Below, piece by piece: positions 16,163 through 26,404 of a stretch of 64,000 bases of DNA. Location of the stretch: the NCBI GenBank assembly GCA_052067355.1, contig JBQHQH010000004.1:124001-188000 (forward strand). Reading direction: 5' to 3'. The DNA comes from CABMKH01 sp040797625 (GTDB taxonomy: Bacteria > Bacillota > Clostridia > Tissierellales > Tissierellaceae). A model generated the notes under the pieces. It was given only the letters and a program-made list of their open reading frames with translations. It had not been told where the DNA came from and ran no database searches. A program made the position numbers and the translations under genes. Numbering within the stretch: position 1 is the stretch's first letter; every line of letters begins with the position of its first letter.

Positions 16163-16954
16163 TCAATATACCATCATAGGTAAACTTGATTCCATTATGA
16201 CTTCTGTAGAGACTTCTCCATTTAATTTTTCATCTAGCCTTTTCTTTATAGCTGGTAAGACTATCTTCTCTGTATTAAAATGTCCTGCATCTACTATGGT
16301 TAGTCCCAATTCATATCCTAGTTGTGCATCATGATATTTTATATCGCCTGTAATATATATATCTGCTCCACTAGCATATGCATCATATATAAAATCACTT
16401 CCACTTCCTCCACATACTGCTACTCTATTTATTTCTATATCCTTATCTCCATATACTATTATACTATCTACTTCAAGTTTTTTCTTGACTATATTTAGAT
16501 ACTCAGTCAATGGCATGTGTTCTACCATGCCAATTCTTCCATATCCATAAGTATTATCATCCTGAGTAACTACTCTTTTTAAAGTTTCTGTATCCCTTAA
16601 GCCTAGAATATCTGCCAATTGGTGGCTTACCCCTTCTTCTGCCATATCTAAATTAGAATGAGCATTATATACCACTATATTATTTTTTATTATATCTAGT
16701 ACTAATCTCCCCTTATAACTTTCAGATGTAATACTCTTTAATGGTTTAAATATCGTTGGATGATGGGTGATTATCATATCATAATCATATTTAATTGCCA
16801 TATCCAATATATTTCTATCTAGATCCAATGCTATTAATATCTTAGCTATATCTCTTTTAAGATCTCCTATTTGAAATCCAGTATTATCCCAAGCATCTAC
16901 TAGATATGGCTTTGCCCACTCTTCCATTATTTCAATAATATCAGCTACCTTCAA
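16163..16954 (-). CDS. Nif3-like dinuclear metal centre protein
   Basis: This 263-residue protein of the Nif3/YqfO family shows DAWDNTGFQIGD, THHPTIFKPLKSI, YNAHSNLDMA and the C-terminal DAGHFNTEK, which together supply the histidines and acids of the dimetal site. The long middle insert of Bacillus YqfO is absent, so this is the short form. In Bacillus the pair trmK-yqfO is conserved; the relation is kept here, with trmK overlapping by 14 bases. The substrate is uncertain; GTP cyclohydrolase I type 2 is a label often used but poorly supported. Confidence 0.92.
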   Translation of the reverse strand: MKVADIIEIMEEWAKPYLVDAWDNTGFQIGDLKRDIAKILIALDLDRNILDMAIKYDYDMIITHHPTIFKPLKSITSESYKGRLVLDIIKNNIVVYNAHSNLDMAEEGVSHQLADILGLRDTETLKRVVTQDDNTYGYGRIGMVEHMPLTEYLNIVKKKLEVDSIIVYGDKDIEINRVAVCGGSGSDFIYDAYASGADIYITGDIKYHDAQLGYELGLTIVDAGHFNTEKIVLPAIKKRLDEKLNGEVSTEVIMESSLPMMVY

Positions 16955-17639
16955 TACTTAATAACACCTCCTGAAACTCTTCTTTTAATCTATGAATCTG
17001 CAAGTATCTAGCTCTACTCTTTGATGACTCCTTTCCTTCTAACTCTCTTAAGACTTTTTCTAAAATATCTATTTTATATCTTAAAAATTCTACCAATAGA
17101 GGATGTCTCTTTTCTATTAATCTTTCTCCTATTTCATAGTTTATATTCTTACCTATTGAGCTCTTTCCCCTCTTTGCATATATTATCTCATAAAATTTGT
17201 CATCTTCTCTAGCTAGTCCTTCGTCTATGATCTGAAAATCATTCTCCACTAGATATCTTCTCAATTCACTACTTGCCACCATTGGCTGAAATATAAAATG
17301 GGCTATAGAATCTCTTATATCTTTATCTTTTTCTAATATATCTCTTATTAGGATTCCTCCCATGCCAGCCATAATCACTGTATCTACTTCATTTAATCCT
17401 ATCGGTCTTAATCCGTCTCCCAATCTAGTTTCTATATAATTTACCAGATCTAATTCTTCTACATATGCTATGGTCTTGTCCAAAGAATTTTTACTTATAT
17501 CTGTAGCTATGACTTTCTTAGATATTCCACTCTTTATTAAATGAATTGGTATATATCCATGATCTGTACCAACATCTGCTACTATGGAGTTCTTTGGCAC
17601 AAAATTTACTATTTCCAATAAGCGATTGGAAAGTCTCAC
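16941..17639 (-). CDS. trmK: tRNA (adenine22-N1)-methyltransferase TrmK
   Basis: This 232-residue class I SAM methyltransferase has VADVGTDHGYIPIHL as the SAM-binding motif I and DTVIMAGMGG as motif IV. TrmK methylates A22 in the D arm of many bacterial tRNAs. The GTG at 17639 is chosen because AGAGGGGG lies about 8 bases upstream and the protein then begins RLSNRLLEIVNFVP as in the family. A longer frame to 17678 lacks a better site. It overlaps nif3 downstream and follows rpoD. Confidence 0.92.
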   Translation of the reverse strand: MRLSNRLLEIVNFVPKNSIVADVGTDHGYIPIHLIKSGISKKVIATDISKNSLDKTIAYVEELDLVNYIETRLGDGLRPIGLNEVDTVIMAGMGGILIRDILEKDKDIRDSIAHFIFQPMVASSELRRYLVENDFQIIDEGLAREDDKFYEIIYAKRGKSSIGKNINYEIGERLIEKRHPLLVEFLRYKIDILEKVLRELEGKESSKSRARYLQIHRLKEEFQEVLLSIEGS

Positions 17640-17665
17640 ATAATCGCCCCCTCTTTTCATATAAT

Positions 17666-17689
17666 TAAAGATTCGCAATTCTGCGAATC
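17666..17689 (-). terminator. terminator or attenuator after rpoD
   Basis: The arms GATTCGCA and TGCGAATC with a 4-base loop are followed by TTTAATT on the minus strand. The short T run suggests partial read-through into trmK. Confidence 0.55.
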
Positions 17690-17694
17690 CTTAA

Positions 17695-18819
17695 TTATTC
17701 TAAGAAATCTTTTAATTTTTTACTTCTACTTGGATGTCTCAATTTTCTCAATGCCTTAGCTTCTATTTGTCTTATTCTTTCACGAGTAACTTCAAATTCT
17801 TTTCCCACTTCTTCAAGAGTCCTAGTTCTTCCATCATCTAAACCAAATCTCAATCTCAAGACCTTTTGCTCTCTCGGTGTCAATGTATCTAGTACGTCTA
17901 TTAACTGTTCTCTTAGCATGGTAAAAGTTGCAGCTTCAGCAGGCGCTAATACATCGTCATCTGGAATAAAATCCCCTAAATGACTATCTTCTTCTTCTCC
18001 TATAGGAGTTTCTAAAGATACTGGCTCTTGAGCTATTTTCATGATCTCCCTTACTCTTTCTACATCTAAGTCCATTTCTTTTCCAATTTCTTCAGGAGTA
18101 GGATCTCTTCCCAATTCCTGTACTAATTGTCTTTGAACTCTAACTAATTTGTTGATAGTCTCTACCATATGAACTGGTATCCTAATGGTCCTTGCTTGAT
18201 CTGCTATAGCTCTAGTTATAGCTTGCCTAATCCACCAAGTTGCATAAGTACTAAATTTAAATCCCTTTCTATATTCAAACTTCTCTACAGCTTTCATAAG
18301 CCCTAGATTTCCCTCTTGAATCAGATCTAAAAATAGCATCCCTCTACCTACATATCGTTTTGCAATACTTACTACTAGTCTAAGATTGGCCTCAGCTAAT
18401 TGTTTCTTTGCCACCTCATCTCCAGACTCCATTCTCTTCGCTAGTTCTACCTCTTCATTTCCTGTCAACAAAGGTATTTTCCCTATTTCCTTCAAGTACA
18501 TCCTTACTGGATCATCTACATTGATTCCCTTGGGAACAGATAAATCATCAATTTTCGTCTCATCATCACTGTCATCGTCTATATCTTCATTATCTAATAG
18601 TATATCTTCATCCTTATCACCTAATACCTCTATACCTATATCTTCAAATTTTTGATATATATCATCTATTTCATCACTTTCTAAATCTATCTCTTCAAGA
18701 GCATCCATTATCTCCTTATAGGACAGTGACCCAAGCTTTTTACCTTTGGAAATCAACTTTTTTATAGACTCTTGTTTTTCACTTAGACTCTTTTTGTCGT
18801 CTTTCCTATTTTGATCCAA
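17695..18819 (-). CDS. rpoD: primary sigma factor RpoD (sigma A)
   Basis: The 374-residue protein has an acidic N-terminal region 1.1 remnant, region 2 with DLIQEGNLGLMKAVEKFEYRKG and FSTYATWWIRQAI, region 3, and region 4 ending TRERIRQIEAKALRKLRHPSR. It directs RNA polymerase to vegetative promoters of the TTGACA/TATAAT type. The start is TTG, about 8 bases after GGGAGG. The dnaG-rpoD order is the conserved macromolecular synthesis arrangement of Firmicutes; the gap to dnaG is only 14 bases. Confidence 0.98.
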   Translation of the reverse strand: MDQNRKDDKKSLSEKQESIKKLISKGKKLGSLSYKEIMDALEEIDLESDEIDDIYQKFEDIGIEVLGDKDEDILLDNEDIDDDSDDETKIDDLSVPKGINVDDPVRMYLKEIGKIPLLTGNEEVELAKRMESGDEVAKKQLAEANLRLVVSIAKRYVGRGMLFLDLIQEGNLGLMKAVEKFEYRKGFKFSTYATWWIRQAITRAIADQARTIRIPVHMVETINKLVRVQRQLVQELGRDPTPEEIGKEMDLDVERVREIMKIAQEPVSLETPIGEEEDSHLGDFIPDDDVLAPAEAATFTMLREQLIDVLDTLTPREQKVLRLRFGLDDGRTRTLEEVGKEFEVTRERIRQIEAKALRKLRHPSRSKKLKDFLE

Positions 18820-18833
18820 CTATGCTACCTCCC

Positions 18834-20654
18834 TTACTCATGCCTAATTAATTTTATTTCGTTATTTAATCTTGTTAGCTCTAAACACAGATCGATAAAG
18901 TATCTATTTTCTTCTTCATCTTTTTCTTGTTTTTTCTCTAATACTTCTATACTATTAAGGACTTCTTGTCTCTGTTTTTCTAGATTATTATGAATCACAG
19001 TATTTATTAAATCTCTTATGATATCTTCCATAATAGTTGTCTCATACTTTACTTCATTTTTAGCTATAAAATTAATCAAATCTATATCTATATCACTATC
19101 CTTAGCAAATTCTACTATATTATCTATCCTAAGTAAATTAGATGCATTATATTCCTCATCTATTAATCTATATATTTTTTTGCATTCAACAGATGAAAAA
19201 TCATCTATTGATAATTTATCACTTATTAAGTTAAAATAATCTCTATCATCTATCATCAATCTAATCAAGTCTAATTCAGCCTTTAAGTATCCTGATGTTA
19301 TCTTATATCTAACCGGCTCAATATCTGGTGCTTTATTCTTAAAAGTCTTACTGTCCTTTCCAGACCCTGTATTATCCATATTCAGCATTATCTCTTTTTT
19401 TATAGCCTCTTTAGATATTCCAGTTTCTTCAGATACTTTCTCTATATATACATCCTGTTTCACGGGACTATTGAGAGATCTAATTATGGCCGCAACTTCA
19501 ATTGTAAATTTAATTTTATCCTCTGTATTATCTATATTGTATTTATCTTTGAGAATATAAATTCTATAATCTACATAATTATATGAATTAGCATATAATT
19601 TTTCAAATTCTAACATTCCATATTTATTAATATATTCATCTGGATCCATGCCATCAGGTAATATTATTATCCTAGGATGTATATTATCTTCTAAAAGGAT
19701 ATTTATTGCCCTAAGAGTAGCTTTTATTCCTGCAGCATCAGAATCATAACATATATATACCTCTTTTCCATACCTTTTTAAGAGTTTAGACTGTCTCTGA
19801 GTTAAGCTAGTTCCTAAACTAGCAACAGCATAGTTAATTCCCTTAGAATGGAGAGATATCACATCCATATAACCTTCTACTAGGAGTATCCTCTGTCTAT
19901 TTGAATGTTTGCTTACTAAATTTAGTCCATAGAGATGCTCCCCTTTATTGAATATAATGCTCTCTTTAGAATTTAAGTATTTTGGCATGGTTTGGTCCAT
20001 CACCCTACCACCAAACCCAATTACTCTAGAATTTGTATCTATGATTGGAAATATTATTCTATTTCTAAACCTATCATAATAGCCATTATTCCCATTTCTC
20101 TTAGCAATCAATCCTATTTTCTCTATTTCTTCATCTTTATACCCAATATTGTTCAAATATTTGTATATACTATCCCAGCTATTAGGCGAATAACCTAGTC
20201 CAAATCTTTGAATTACCTTAGGCCCTATCTGCCTCCTCCGTAAATATTCTAATGCCCTAGAATTACTTATTAGGTTTTTATAAAAAAATCTCGCCGCTTC
20301 CCTATTGATCTTATATAGCCTTTCCTTTTCATCAGTATATCTATCTTTTACTTGTCCCTCTTTTATCTCTATTCCATATTTATTTGCTAAAAACTTTACT
20401 GCTTCTACAAAATCCATATTTTCCTTCTTCATTATGAAGGAGATACTATCTCCCCCTTCTCCACAGCCAAAGCAATGATAGAACTGTCTTGTATCAGAAA
20501 CAGTAAAAGAAGGAGTTTTTTCATTATGAAAAGGACAAAGCCCTAGATAATTAGCACCAGATTTTTTTAACGGAACATAATCAGATACTATTTCAAGAAT
20601 ATCACATCTATCCTTCACCTTTTCAATTGTTTCATCACTAATATAACTTGCCAT
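18834..20654 (-). CDS. dnaG: DNA primase DnaG
   Basis: The 606-residue primase has an N-terminal CHC2 zinc finger (CPFH and CFGC near residues 39-62), the TOPRIM catalytic core with LLVEGYMDVIS and YDSDAAGIKA, and a C-terminal helicase-interaction domain. It makes RNA primers at replication forks. The ATG at 20654 follows GGTGAT and gives the usual MASYISDETI start; the frame could extend six codons. It is translated just ahead of rpoD. Confidence 0.97.
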   Translation of the reverse strand: MASYISDETIEKVKDRCDILEIVSDYVPLKKSGANYLGLCPFHNEKTPSFTVSDTRQFYHCFGCGEGGDSISFIMKKENMDFVEAVKFLANKYGIEIKEGQVKDRYTDEKERLYKINREAARFFYKNLISNSRALEYLRRRQIGPKVIQRFGLGYSPNSWDSIYKYLNNIGYKDEEIEKIGLIAKRNGNNGYYDRFRNRIIFPIIDTNSRVIGFGGRVMDQTMPKYLNSKESIIFNKGEHLYGLNLVSKHSNRQRILLVEGYMDVISLHSKGINYAVASLGTSLTQRQSKLLKRYGKEVYICYDSDAAGIKATLRAINILLEDNIHPRIIILPDGMDPDEYINKYGMLEFEKLYANSYNYVDYRIYILKDKYNIDNTEDKIKFTIEVAAIIRSLNSPVKQDVYIEKVSEETGISKEAIKKEIMLNMDNTGSGKDSKTFKNKAPDIEPVRYKITSGYLKAELDLIRLMIDDRDYFNLISDKLSIDDFSSVECKKIYRLIDEEYNASNLLRIDNIVEFAKDSDIDIDLINFIAKNEVKYETTIMEDIIRDLINTVIHNNLEKQRQEVLNSIEVLEKKQEKDEEENRYFIDLCLELTRLNNEIKLIRHE

Positions 20655-20732
20655 ATTATCACCTAAATTCACCTGCTATCTTATATCTCTTTAATAACAA
20701 TATTCGACATAAAAATTGAAAATCCTTCTTTT

Positions 20733-21749
20733 TTAATAATTTTCCCAAGGTTTTGGAATAAATAAATTAGAAAATACATTAACTGCATATCTATCTGTCA
20801 TCCCTGCTATGTAGTCACATATTCTATCCTCTATAGATGACTTATATCCAGTATATTCCTTTTGGTATTCTAATGGTAGTTTATCCATATTCTTCAAATA
20901 ATAATTATAAAGTTCTGTAATTATATATTCAGTTTTATCATCTTCAGACTTAGCTTTCTTATTAAAGTATACATTTTCAAACATAAACTGTCGTAATTTG
21001 TCTGTACTCTCACCTATTTCATCACTCATAGATATAACTTTTTTATCCTGACTGTTTTTTATTACATCTATAATCATGGTGTTTATTCTCTTACCATGTG
21101 TTTTGCCTATTGTTCTAAGACAATCCCTTGGTAAATCTCCTATTTCTATAATTCCTGCTCTTATGGCATCATCTATATCATGATTGATATATGCTATTCT
21201 ATCTGCAACTCTGACTACTTGCCCTTCTAAGGTCTTGCTTATATTTTTTCCAGAATGATTTATTATACCCTCCCTGACTTCATATGTCAAATTAAGTCCA
21301 ATTCTGTCTCTATTATGTTCTAATATATCTACAATCCTAAGACTTTGCCTATTATGTTCAAATCCATTAGGATGTAGAGCATTAAGTACTCTTTCCCCTG
21401 TATGCCCAAAAGGAGTATGTCCTAAATCATGCCCTAATGCTATAGCCTCTACTAGATCTTCATTTAATCTTAAGGCCCTAGCCAATGTCCTACTAATTTG
21501 AGCTACTTCAAGAGTATGGGTTAATCTAGTGCGAAAATGATCTCCCTCAGGTGCCACGAAAACTTGAGTTTTATGTTTCAATCTTCTAAAGGCTTTAGAA
21601 TGAATGATCCTATCTCTATCTCTCTGAAATTCAGTCCTTACATCACATTTCTCTTCAAAGAATTTACGCCCTTTTGAGTTTTCACTTAGTACTGCCAATG
21701 ATGATAGTCTTTCCCTTTCATTCTTTTCAATTTGAGTTCGTATTATCAT
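20733..21749 (-). CDS. dgt: dGTP triphosphohydrolase-like HD protein
   Basis: This 338-residue HD-superfamily phosphohydrolase has RTRLTHTLEVAQISRTLAR, GHDLGHTPFGH and INHDIDDAIRAG, which provide the metal-binding histidines and aspartates. The length fits the short deoxyguanosinetriphosphate triphosphohydrolase-like subfamily. It hydrolyses dNTPs to nucleosides and tripolyphosphate. It stands between ppsR and dnaG with gaps on both sides. Confidence 0.93.
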   Translation of the reverse strand: MIIRTQIEKNERERLSSLAVLSENSKGRKFFEEKCDVRTEFQRDRDRIIHSKAFRRLKHKTQVFVAPEGDHFRTRLTHTLEVAQISRTLARALRLNEDLVEAIALGHDLGHTPFGHTGERVLNALHPNGFEHNRQSLRIVDILEHNRDRIGLNLTYEVREGIINHSGKNISKTLEGQVVRVADRIAYINHDIDDAIRAGIIEIGDLPRDCLRTIGKTHGKRINTMIIDVIKNSQDKKVISMSDEIGESTDKLRQFMFENVYFNKKAKSEDDKTEYIITELYNYYLKNMDKLPLEYQKEYTGYKSSIEDRICDYIAGMTDRYAVNVFSNLFIPKPWENY

Positions 21750-21888
21750 TTACTCTTTACCCCATTTCACATAAAGGAAACTTTCATTGACTATAGTCAA
21801 CAAATCATCTCATATATTATATATACAACATAAAACCAAAAAATCCTTCTTTATTATATAAATTTTTAAAAATATATAATAAGAATAA

Positions 21889-21914
21889 TAGAAGTGTTGA
21901 ATTCAACACTTCTA
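21889..21914 (-). terminator. ppsR terminator
   Basis: A perfect 26-base palindrome (TAGAAGTGTTGAA and its complement) overlaps the ppsR stop. It is followed on the minus strand by TTATTCTTATT, a broken T run. Confidence 0.6.
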
Positions 21915-22739
21915 TTCTAGCATTTTCTCTCCAAAAGACTTTTTCATATAATCCATTACTATGCCTGCTGTTTCTTCTATAGCTTTATTTGATACATCGA
22001 TTATTATACAGCCAAGTTTTTCCATTATTTCCTTTGAATATTCCAATTCCATATTTATTCTATCTAAATTTGCATAATTAGCCGTAAAATCTAATCCCAA
22101 GGATTTAAGTCGTTCTTGTCTTATTTCATTTAGCTTAGCTGGATTAGCTACTAGACCTATTACTCTTCTCTTATCTTTCTGAAATAATTCATTTGGAGGT
22201 GGTACTTCTGGAACTAATGGTACATTTGCTACTTTAAAGTTCTTATGAGCTAAGTACATACTTAATGGTGTCTTAGATGTTCTAGAAATCCCTACTAGAC
22301 AGATATCTGCTTTTTTAACTCCTCTCGGATCTTTACCATCATCATATTTAACTGCAAATTCAACAGCTTCAACTTTTTTAAAATAGTTATCATCTAATCT
22401 CCTTATGATGCCAGACTCTCTCTTTGGTGGATAACCAAGTACCTTTTCCAATCCTTCTAAGGGTGGTGTCATAACATCAATAGTAGGAATACCCAATTTT
22501 TTTCCACATTCTTCAATATAATCCCTAGTTTCTTTTGATACAGTTGTATATACGACTATACTCTTCTTAGTTGCCGCGTCTTCAAATATATCCTTTGTCT
22601 GTTCTTTATTGACTATAAATGGATATCTCTTTATTTCAAATCCCTCTGGAACAAATTGTCTAACTGCAGCTCTAGCTATTAATTCTCCAGTCTCACCTAT
22701 GGAATCTGATACTACATAAACTGTAATCAATTTTTCCAT
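21912..22739 (-). CDS. ppsR: pyruvate, phosphate dikinase regulatory protein (PPDK kinase/phosphorylase)
   Basis: This 275-residue DUF299 protein switches PPDK or PEP synthase on and off by ADP-dependent phosphorylation and phosphate-dependent dephosphorylation of a threonine. VYVVSDSIGETGE near the N-terminus and the P-loop-like GISRTSKTPLS near residue 150 are diagnostic. No ppdK gene is in the window. The neighbour upstream is a CcpN-like regulator, the same pairing as ccpN-yqfL in Bacillus, which ties both to gluconeogenic control. Confidence 0.94.
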   Translation of the reverse strand: MEKLITVYVVSDSIGETGELIARAAVRQFVPEGFEIKRYPFIVNKEQTKDIFEDAATKKSIVVYTTVSKETRDYIEECGKKLGIPTIDVMTPPLEGLEKVLGYPPKRESGIIRRLDDNYFKKVEAVEFAVKYDDGKDPRGVKKADICLVGISRTSKTPLSMYLAHKNFKVANVPLVPEVPPPNELFQKDKRRVIGLVANPAKLNEIRQERLKSLGLDFTANYANLDRINMELEYSKEIMEKLGCIIIDVSNKAIEETAGIVMDYMKKSFGEKMLE

Positions 22740-22749
22740 CTAATCACCC

Positions 22750-23388
22750 CTAATCATTACTACCTAATTCAACAAACAACCTTGTTATGGTGGTCTTTGT
22801 GATCCTGCCTATTACCTGATACTCACCTTTATTCTCTGAAATTATCTCTACAACTGGTAGGCTATCTATTTCATGCTCCATAAGTTTTTTAGCAGCACTT
22901 AATATACTATCTTTAGGTCTTATATATACAATATTAGGCATTCTAGTCATTATAACGCCTATTGGCACTTTATATAGATCTACCCCTCCCATGATGGATC
23001 TTATAATATCCTTCCTTGAAATTACTCCAGAAAGAATTCCTTCGTTTGTAATATATATCGATCCTACATTTTCTAAGAACATAAAAACTATAGCATCATA
23101 TATTGAGGTAGATTCGTCTAATACTACAGGCATAGATTTAATATCCTCTACTAATATGGTCTTAATCTTATCTGCTATATAACTTAAGCTAGTCTTTCCA
23201 GTATAAAAATATCCAACTCTTGGTCTTGCATCTAATATTCCTATCATGGTTAATATAGATAGATCCGGCCTAATGGTAGATCGGGTTAAATCCAATTCTC
23301 CTGCTATGTCATCACCAGTGATAGGTTGATGCTTTTTTACAATCTCTATAATCTTTTCTTGCCTTTTGCTAAAGCGTATCTCCATCAC
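22750..23388 (-). CDS. ccpN: HTH-CBS transcriptional regulator, CcpN-like
   Basis: This 212-residue protein has an N-terminal winged helix (about 1-65, with GDDIAGELDLTRSTIRPDLSILTM) followed by two CBS motifs, the second ending near residue 205. The HTH closely resembles Bacillus CcpN, a repressor of gluconeogenic genes that senses ATP and ADP through its CBS pair. It is 10 bases upstream of ppsR, as in Bacillus. The start is GTG at 23388 or ATG at 23385 after AGGGTG; the difference is one residue. Confidence 0.9.
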   Translation of the reverse strand: MMEIRFSKRQEKIIEIVKKHQPITGDDIAGELDLTRSTIRPDLSILTMIGILDARPRVGYFYTGKTSLSYIADKIKTILVEDIKSMPVVLDESTSIYDAIVFMFLENVGSIYITNEGILSGVISRKDIIRSIMGGVDLYKVPIGVIMTRMPNIVYIRPKDSILSAAKKLMEHEIDSLPVVEIISENKGEYQVIGRITKTTITRLFVELGSND

Positions 23389-23415
23389 ACCCTATCTGCT
23401 TAACAAAGTTTAGAT

Positions 23416-25497
23416 CTACTTATTTACTATCTTTGACAAATCACATACCAACATCATAGTATCATATATCTTCTTCAATAGTCCCAATCTATTATTTTTT
23501 AACTTTTCATCTTCAACCATTACCATTACATTCTCAAAGAAGTTATCTATAGGTTCTTTTAAAGTTACAAATAGATCTAATGCCTTATCATACTCTTTCT
23601 TGTCTATTAGATTTAAGACTTTATCTTCTATATTGTTATAGCTATCATATAGTGCTATTTCATCTTCTGTAAGTAAGTCTCTCATGATTTCATTAGACTC
23701 TGCATTTTTAGCTAATGTAGATACTCTATTGAAAGCCATCAATATCTCAGATAAGCCATCTTTCTCCAACCATTCATTTAGCTTATTTGCCTTGATCTTC
23801 ATATCATAGATATCATCAGTTTCAGTACTGATAACAGCTTCTATAATATCATATCTTATACCCATGTCAGAAAACATATTCTTTATCCTACCTACAAAGA
23901 ATTCCTTGATCTCATTCTTTACTTTATTATAATCAAAGGCAAGCCCGTTTTCTTCTACATATATATATAATGCAAAATCAATTAACTCCATCAATGATAT
24001 ACTCAACTTTTTATCCAATATGATATTGATTATCCCCAGAGCACTTCTTCTAAGCCCAAATGGGTCTTGAGATCCTGTAGGATGAATTCCAATGGCAAAT
24101 AATCCAGCTATTGAATCAAGTTTATCTGCAATACTTAAGACTGCTCCTGCAGTAGTTGATGGCAATTGATCCCCTGAAAATCGAGGTAAGTATTGTTCAA
24201 ATATAGCTAAGCTTACTATCTCATTTTCTCCAGATTCCTTTGCATATTCCATACCTATCTTACCCTGTAATTCTGTAAACTCTGTTACCATCTTAGTCAC
24301 TAAATCAGCCTTAGATAAATAACTAGCTCTGGAAATATTCTTTTCTGTCTCTTCTCCTACTTCTAAGTAATTTGCTATCTTTTCCCCTAGTTTCTGAATT
24401 CTAATAGTCTTATCATATAATGTTCCTAATTTTTCTTGGAAGGTTATTCCCTTTAAAGATTCTATATAACTATCCAACGGGCTGCTAATATCATCATTAT
24501 AGAAGAATTTAGCATCCTCTAATCTTGCTCCCAACACTTTTTCATTTCCCTTAACTACAGTGTCTACATAGTCGTCATTTCCATTTCTAACAGTAATAAA
24601 ATATGGTAATAATCTATTAGTCTTGTCATCAAATACTGGGAAATATCTTAAATGTTCTTTCATAGGTGTAATGACTACATCCCTTGGCAGACCTAGATAT
24701 TCATCCTTGATTCTCCCAATTATTGGAGTAGGATATTCTACTAGATTAGTTACTTCATCTAGTAATCCTCCATCACATATCAACTTTCCGCCCTTTTCTC
24801 TTGCAAGTCTTTCTGAGCTATATTTGATGATTTCTTTTCTCTCATTTTGATCTAATATAACATAGTTTTCTCTTAATTTTTCTATATACTCGTCTACATT
24901 TTCTATTACTATATTAGAACTTCCTAAGAATCTATGCCCCTTAGTAGTATTGGAAACCTTAATGCCTTCTAACTCAAATTGTACAATCTTATCTTCCAGT
25001 ATAGATACAATCCATCTAATGGGTCTAGCAAATCTAATGTTCTTTCCTCCCCATTTCATAGACTTAGGAAATATTATAGATCTTATGATGTCAGGAACTT
25101 TTTCTGTTAAAATCTCTTCAACTTCTTTTCCAGTCTTTAATATATTAGCATATATATATTCTTCTCCATTATATTCTCTAATAAATGTATTATCTAGTTG
25201 AATTTTTTGTCCCTTCATAAATCCTAATAATGCCTTTGTTGGATTGCCTTCTTCATCAAAAGATATCCTCTTCGATGGTCCTTTTACGCTTTCCCTAATA
25301 TCTTCTTGTCTTTCATCTAACCCAGTTATTATAGTTGTCAATCTTCTTGGAGTAGAATATATGTCCATCTTCTCATAGTTTATATCTTCTTTTTTTAGAA
25401 CTGTATCAAAGCCTTCTCTAATCTGTCTTATTGTATCTTTAACATATCTTGCAGGAATTTCCTCTACTCCTATTTCAAGTAAATACTTTTTACTCAT
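23416..25497 (-). CDS. glyS: glycyl-tRNA synthetase beta subunit
   Basis: The 693-residue beta subunit of the tetrameric bacterial GlyRS begins YLLEIGVEEIPARYV, shows KGHRFLG and AKFFYNDD in its core, and has the helical DALR-like tRNA-binding domain at the C-terminus. It binds tRNA-Gly and contributes to aminoacylation with GlyQ. Its start overlaps the glyQ stop by eight bases. The pair is controlled by the T-box leader upstream of glyQ. Confidence 0.97.
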   Translation of the reverse strand: MSKKYLLEIGVEEIPARYVKDTIRQIREGFDTVLKKEDINYEKMDIYSTPRRLTTIITGLDERQEDIRESVKGPSKRISFDEEGNPTKALLGFMKGQKIQLDNTFIREYNGEEYIYANILKTGKEVEEILTEKVPDIIRSIIFPKSMKWGGKNIRFARPIRWIVSILEDKIVQFELEGIKVSNTTKGHRFLGSSNIVIENVDEYIEKLRENYVILDQNERKEIIKYSSERLAREKGGKLICDGGLLDEVTNLVEYPTPIIGRIKDEYLGLPRDVVITPMKEHLRYFPVFDDKTNRLLPYFITVRNGNDDYVDTVVKGNEKVLGARLEDAKFFYNDDISSPLDSYIESLKGITFQEKLGTLYDKTIRIQKLGEKIANYLEVGEETEKNISRASYLSKADLVTKMVTEFTELQGKIGMEYAKESGENEIVSLAIFEQYLPRFSGDQLPSTTAGAVLSIADKLDSIAGLFAIGIHPTGSQDPFGLRRSALGIINIILDKKLSISLMELIDFALYIYVEENGLAFDYNKVKNEIKEFFVGRIKNMFSDMGIRYDIIEAVISTETDDIYDMKIKANKLNEWLEKDGLSEILMAFNRVSTLAKNAESNEIMRDLLTEDEIALYDSYNNIEDKVLNLIDKKEYDKALDLFVTLKEPIDNFFENVMVMVEDEKLKNNRLGLLKKIYDTMMLVCDLSKIVNK

Positions 25498-26377
25498 TTA
25501 ACTCACCTTCTTTTTTTATTAGGGGAAAGCCCATTTCTTTTCTCTGTTCTAAATATGCCGCCGCAACTGTTCTAGCTAGATTTCTAACTCTACTTATATA
25601 GTTAGTCCTCTCTGACACTGATATTGCCCCTCTAGCGTCTAATACATTAAAAGTATGGGAGCATTTTAGAACATAATCATAGCTTGGCAATACTAGTTTA
25701 TCTTGGATAACTTCCTGTGCCTGTGCCTCATAGGTATTAAATAATTCCTTTAGAGTTTCTATATTTGCTTTCTCAAAGCTATATACAGAATGTTCATATT
25801 CTGCCATATTAAATATCTCTCCATACCTTATATCCTCATTCCATTTTATATCAAATATATTGTCTACATCTTGTAAATACATGGCAATTCTCTCTAAGCC
25901 ATAGGTCAATTCTGCAGATTCTAAATCACAGTTGATACTCCCGACCTGTTGAAAGTATGTAAATTGAGTTATCTCCATCCCATCTAGCCAGACTTCCCAT
26001 CCAAGTCCCCAAGCACCTAATGTTGGAGCTTCCCAGTTATCTTCAACAAACCTTATATCATGTTTTAGAGGATCTATTCCAATAGCTCTTAGACTATCTA
26101 GATATAGATCTTGGACATTTTCTGCTGATGGCTTTAGAATAACCTGTAATTGATGATGCTGATATACCCTATTTGGATTCTCACCATATCTTGCATCTGC
26201 AGGCCTTCTAGAAGGCTCTACATATACTACCTTCCAAGGCTCTGGCCCCAAAGCTCTTAAAAAAGTATGAGGACTCATGGTTCCTGCTCCTTTTTCTATA
26301 TCATAAGGTTCTAAAATAGTGCATCCCTTTTCTCCCCAGTAGTTCAGCAACTTCATCATTAAATCCTGAAAAAACAT
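25490..26377 (-). CDS. glyQ: glycyl-tRNA synthetase alpha subunit
   Basis: The 295-residue class II catalytic subunit shows CTILEPYDIEKGAGTM, PEPWKVVYVEPSRRPADGRY-like VEPSRRPADARYGENPNR and TYFQQVG. It forms glycyl-adenylate and charges tRNA-Gly with GlyS. GGGAGG precedes the ATG at 26377. It begins the glyQS operon, about 30 bases after the T-box terminator. Confidence 0.98.
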   Translation of the reverse strand: MFFQDLMMKLLNYWGEKGCTILEPYDIEKGAGTMSPHTFLRALGPEPWKVVYVEPSRRPADARYGENPNRVYQHHQLQVILKPSAENVQDLYLDSLRAIGIDPLKHDIRFVEDNWEAPTLGAWGLGWEVWLDGMEITQFTYFQQVGSINCDLESAELTYGLERIAMYLQDVDNIFDIKWNEDIRYGEIFNMAEYEHSVYSFEKANIETLKELFNTYEAQAQEVIQDKLVLPSYDYVLKCSHTFNVLDARGAISVSERTNYISRVRNLARTVAAAYLEQRKEMGFPLIKKEGELNE

Positions 26378-26404
26378 AAAAAAACCTCCCTAATATTAAT
26401 AATG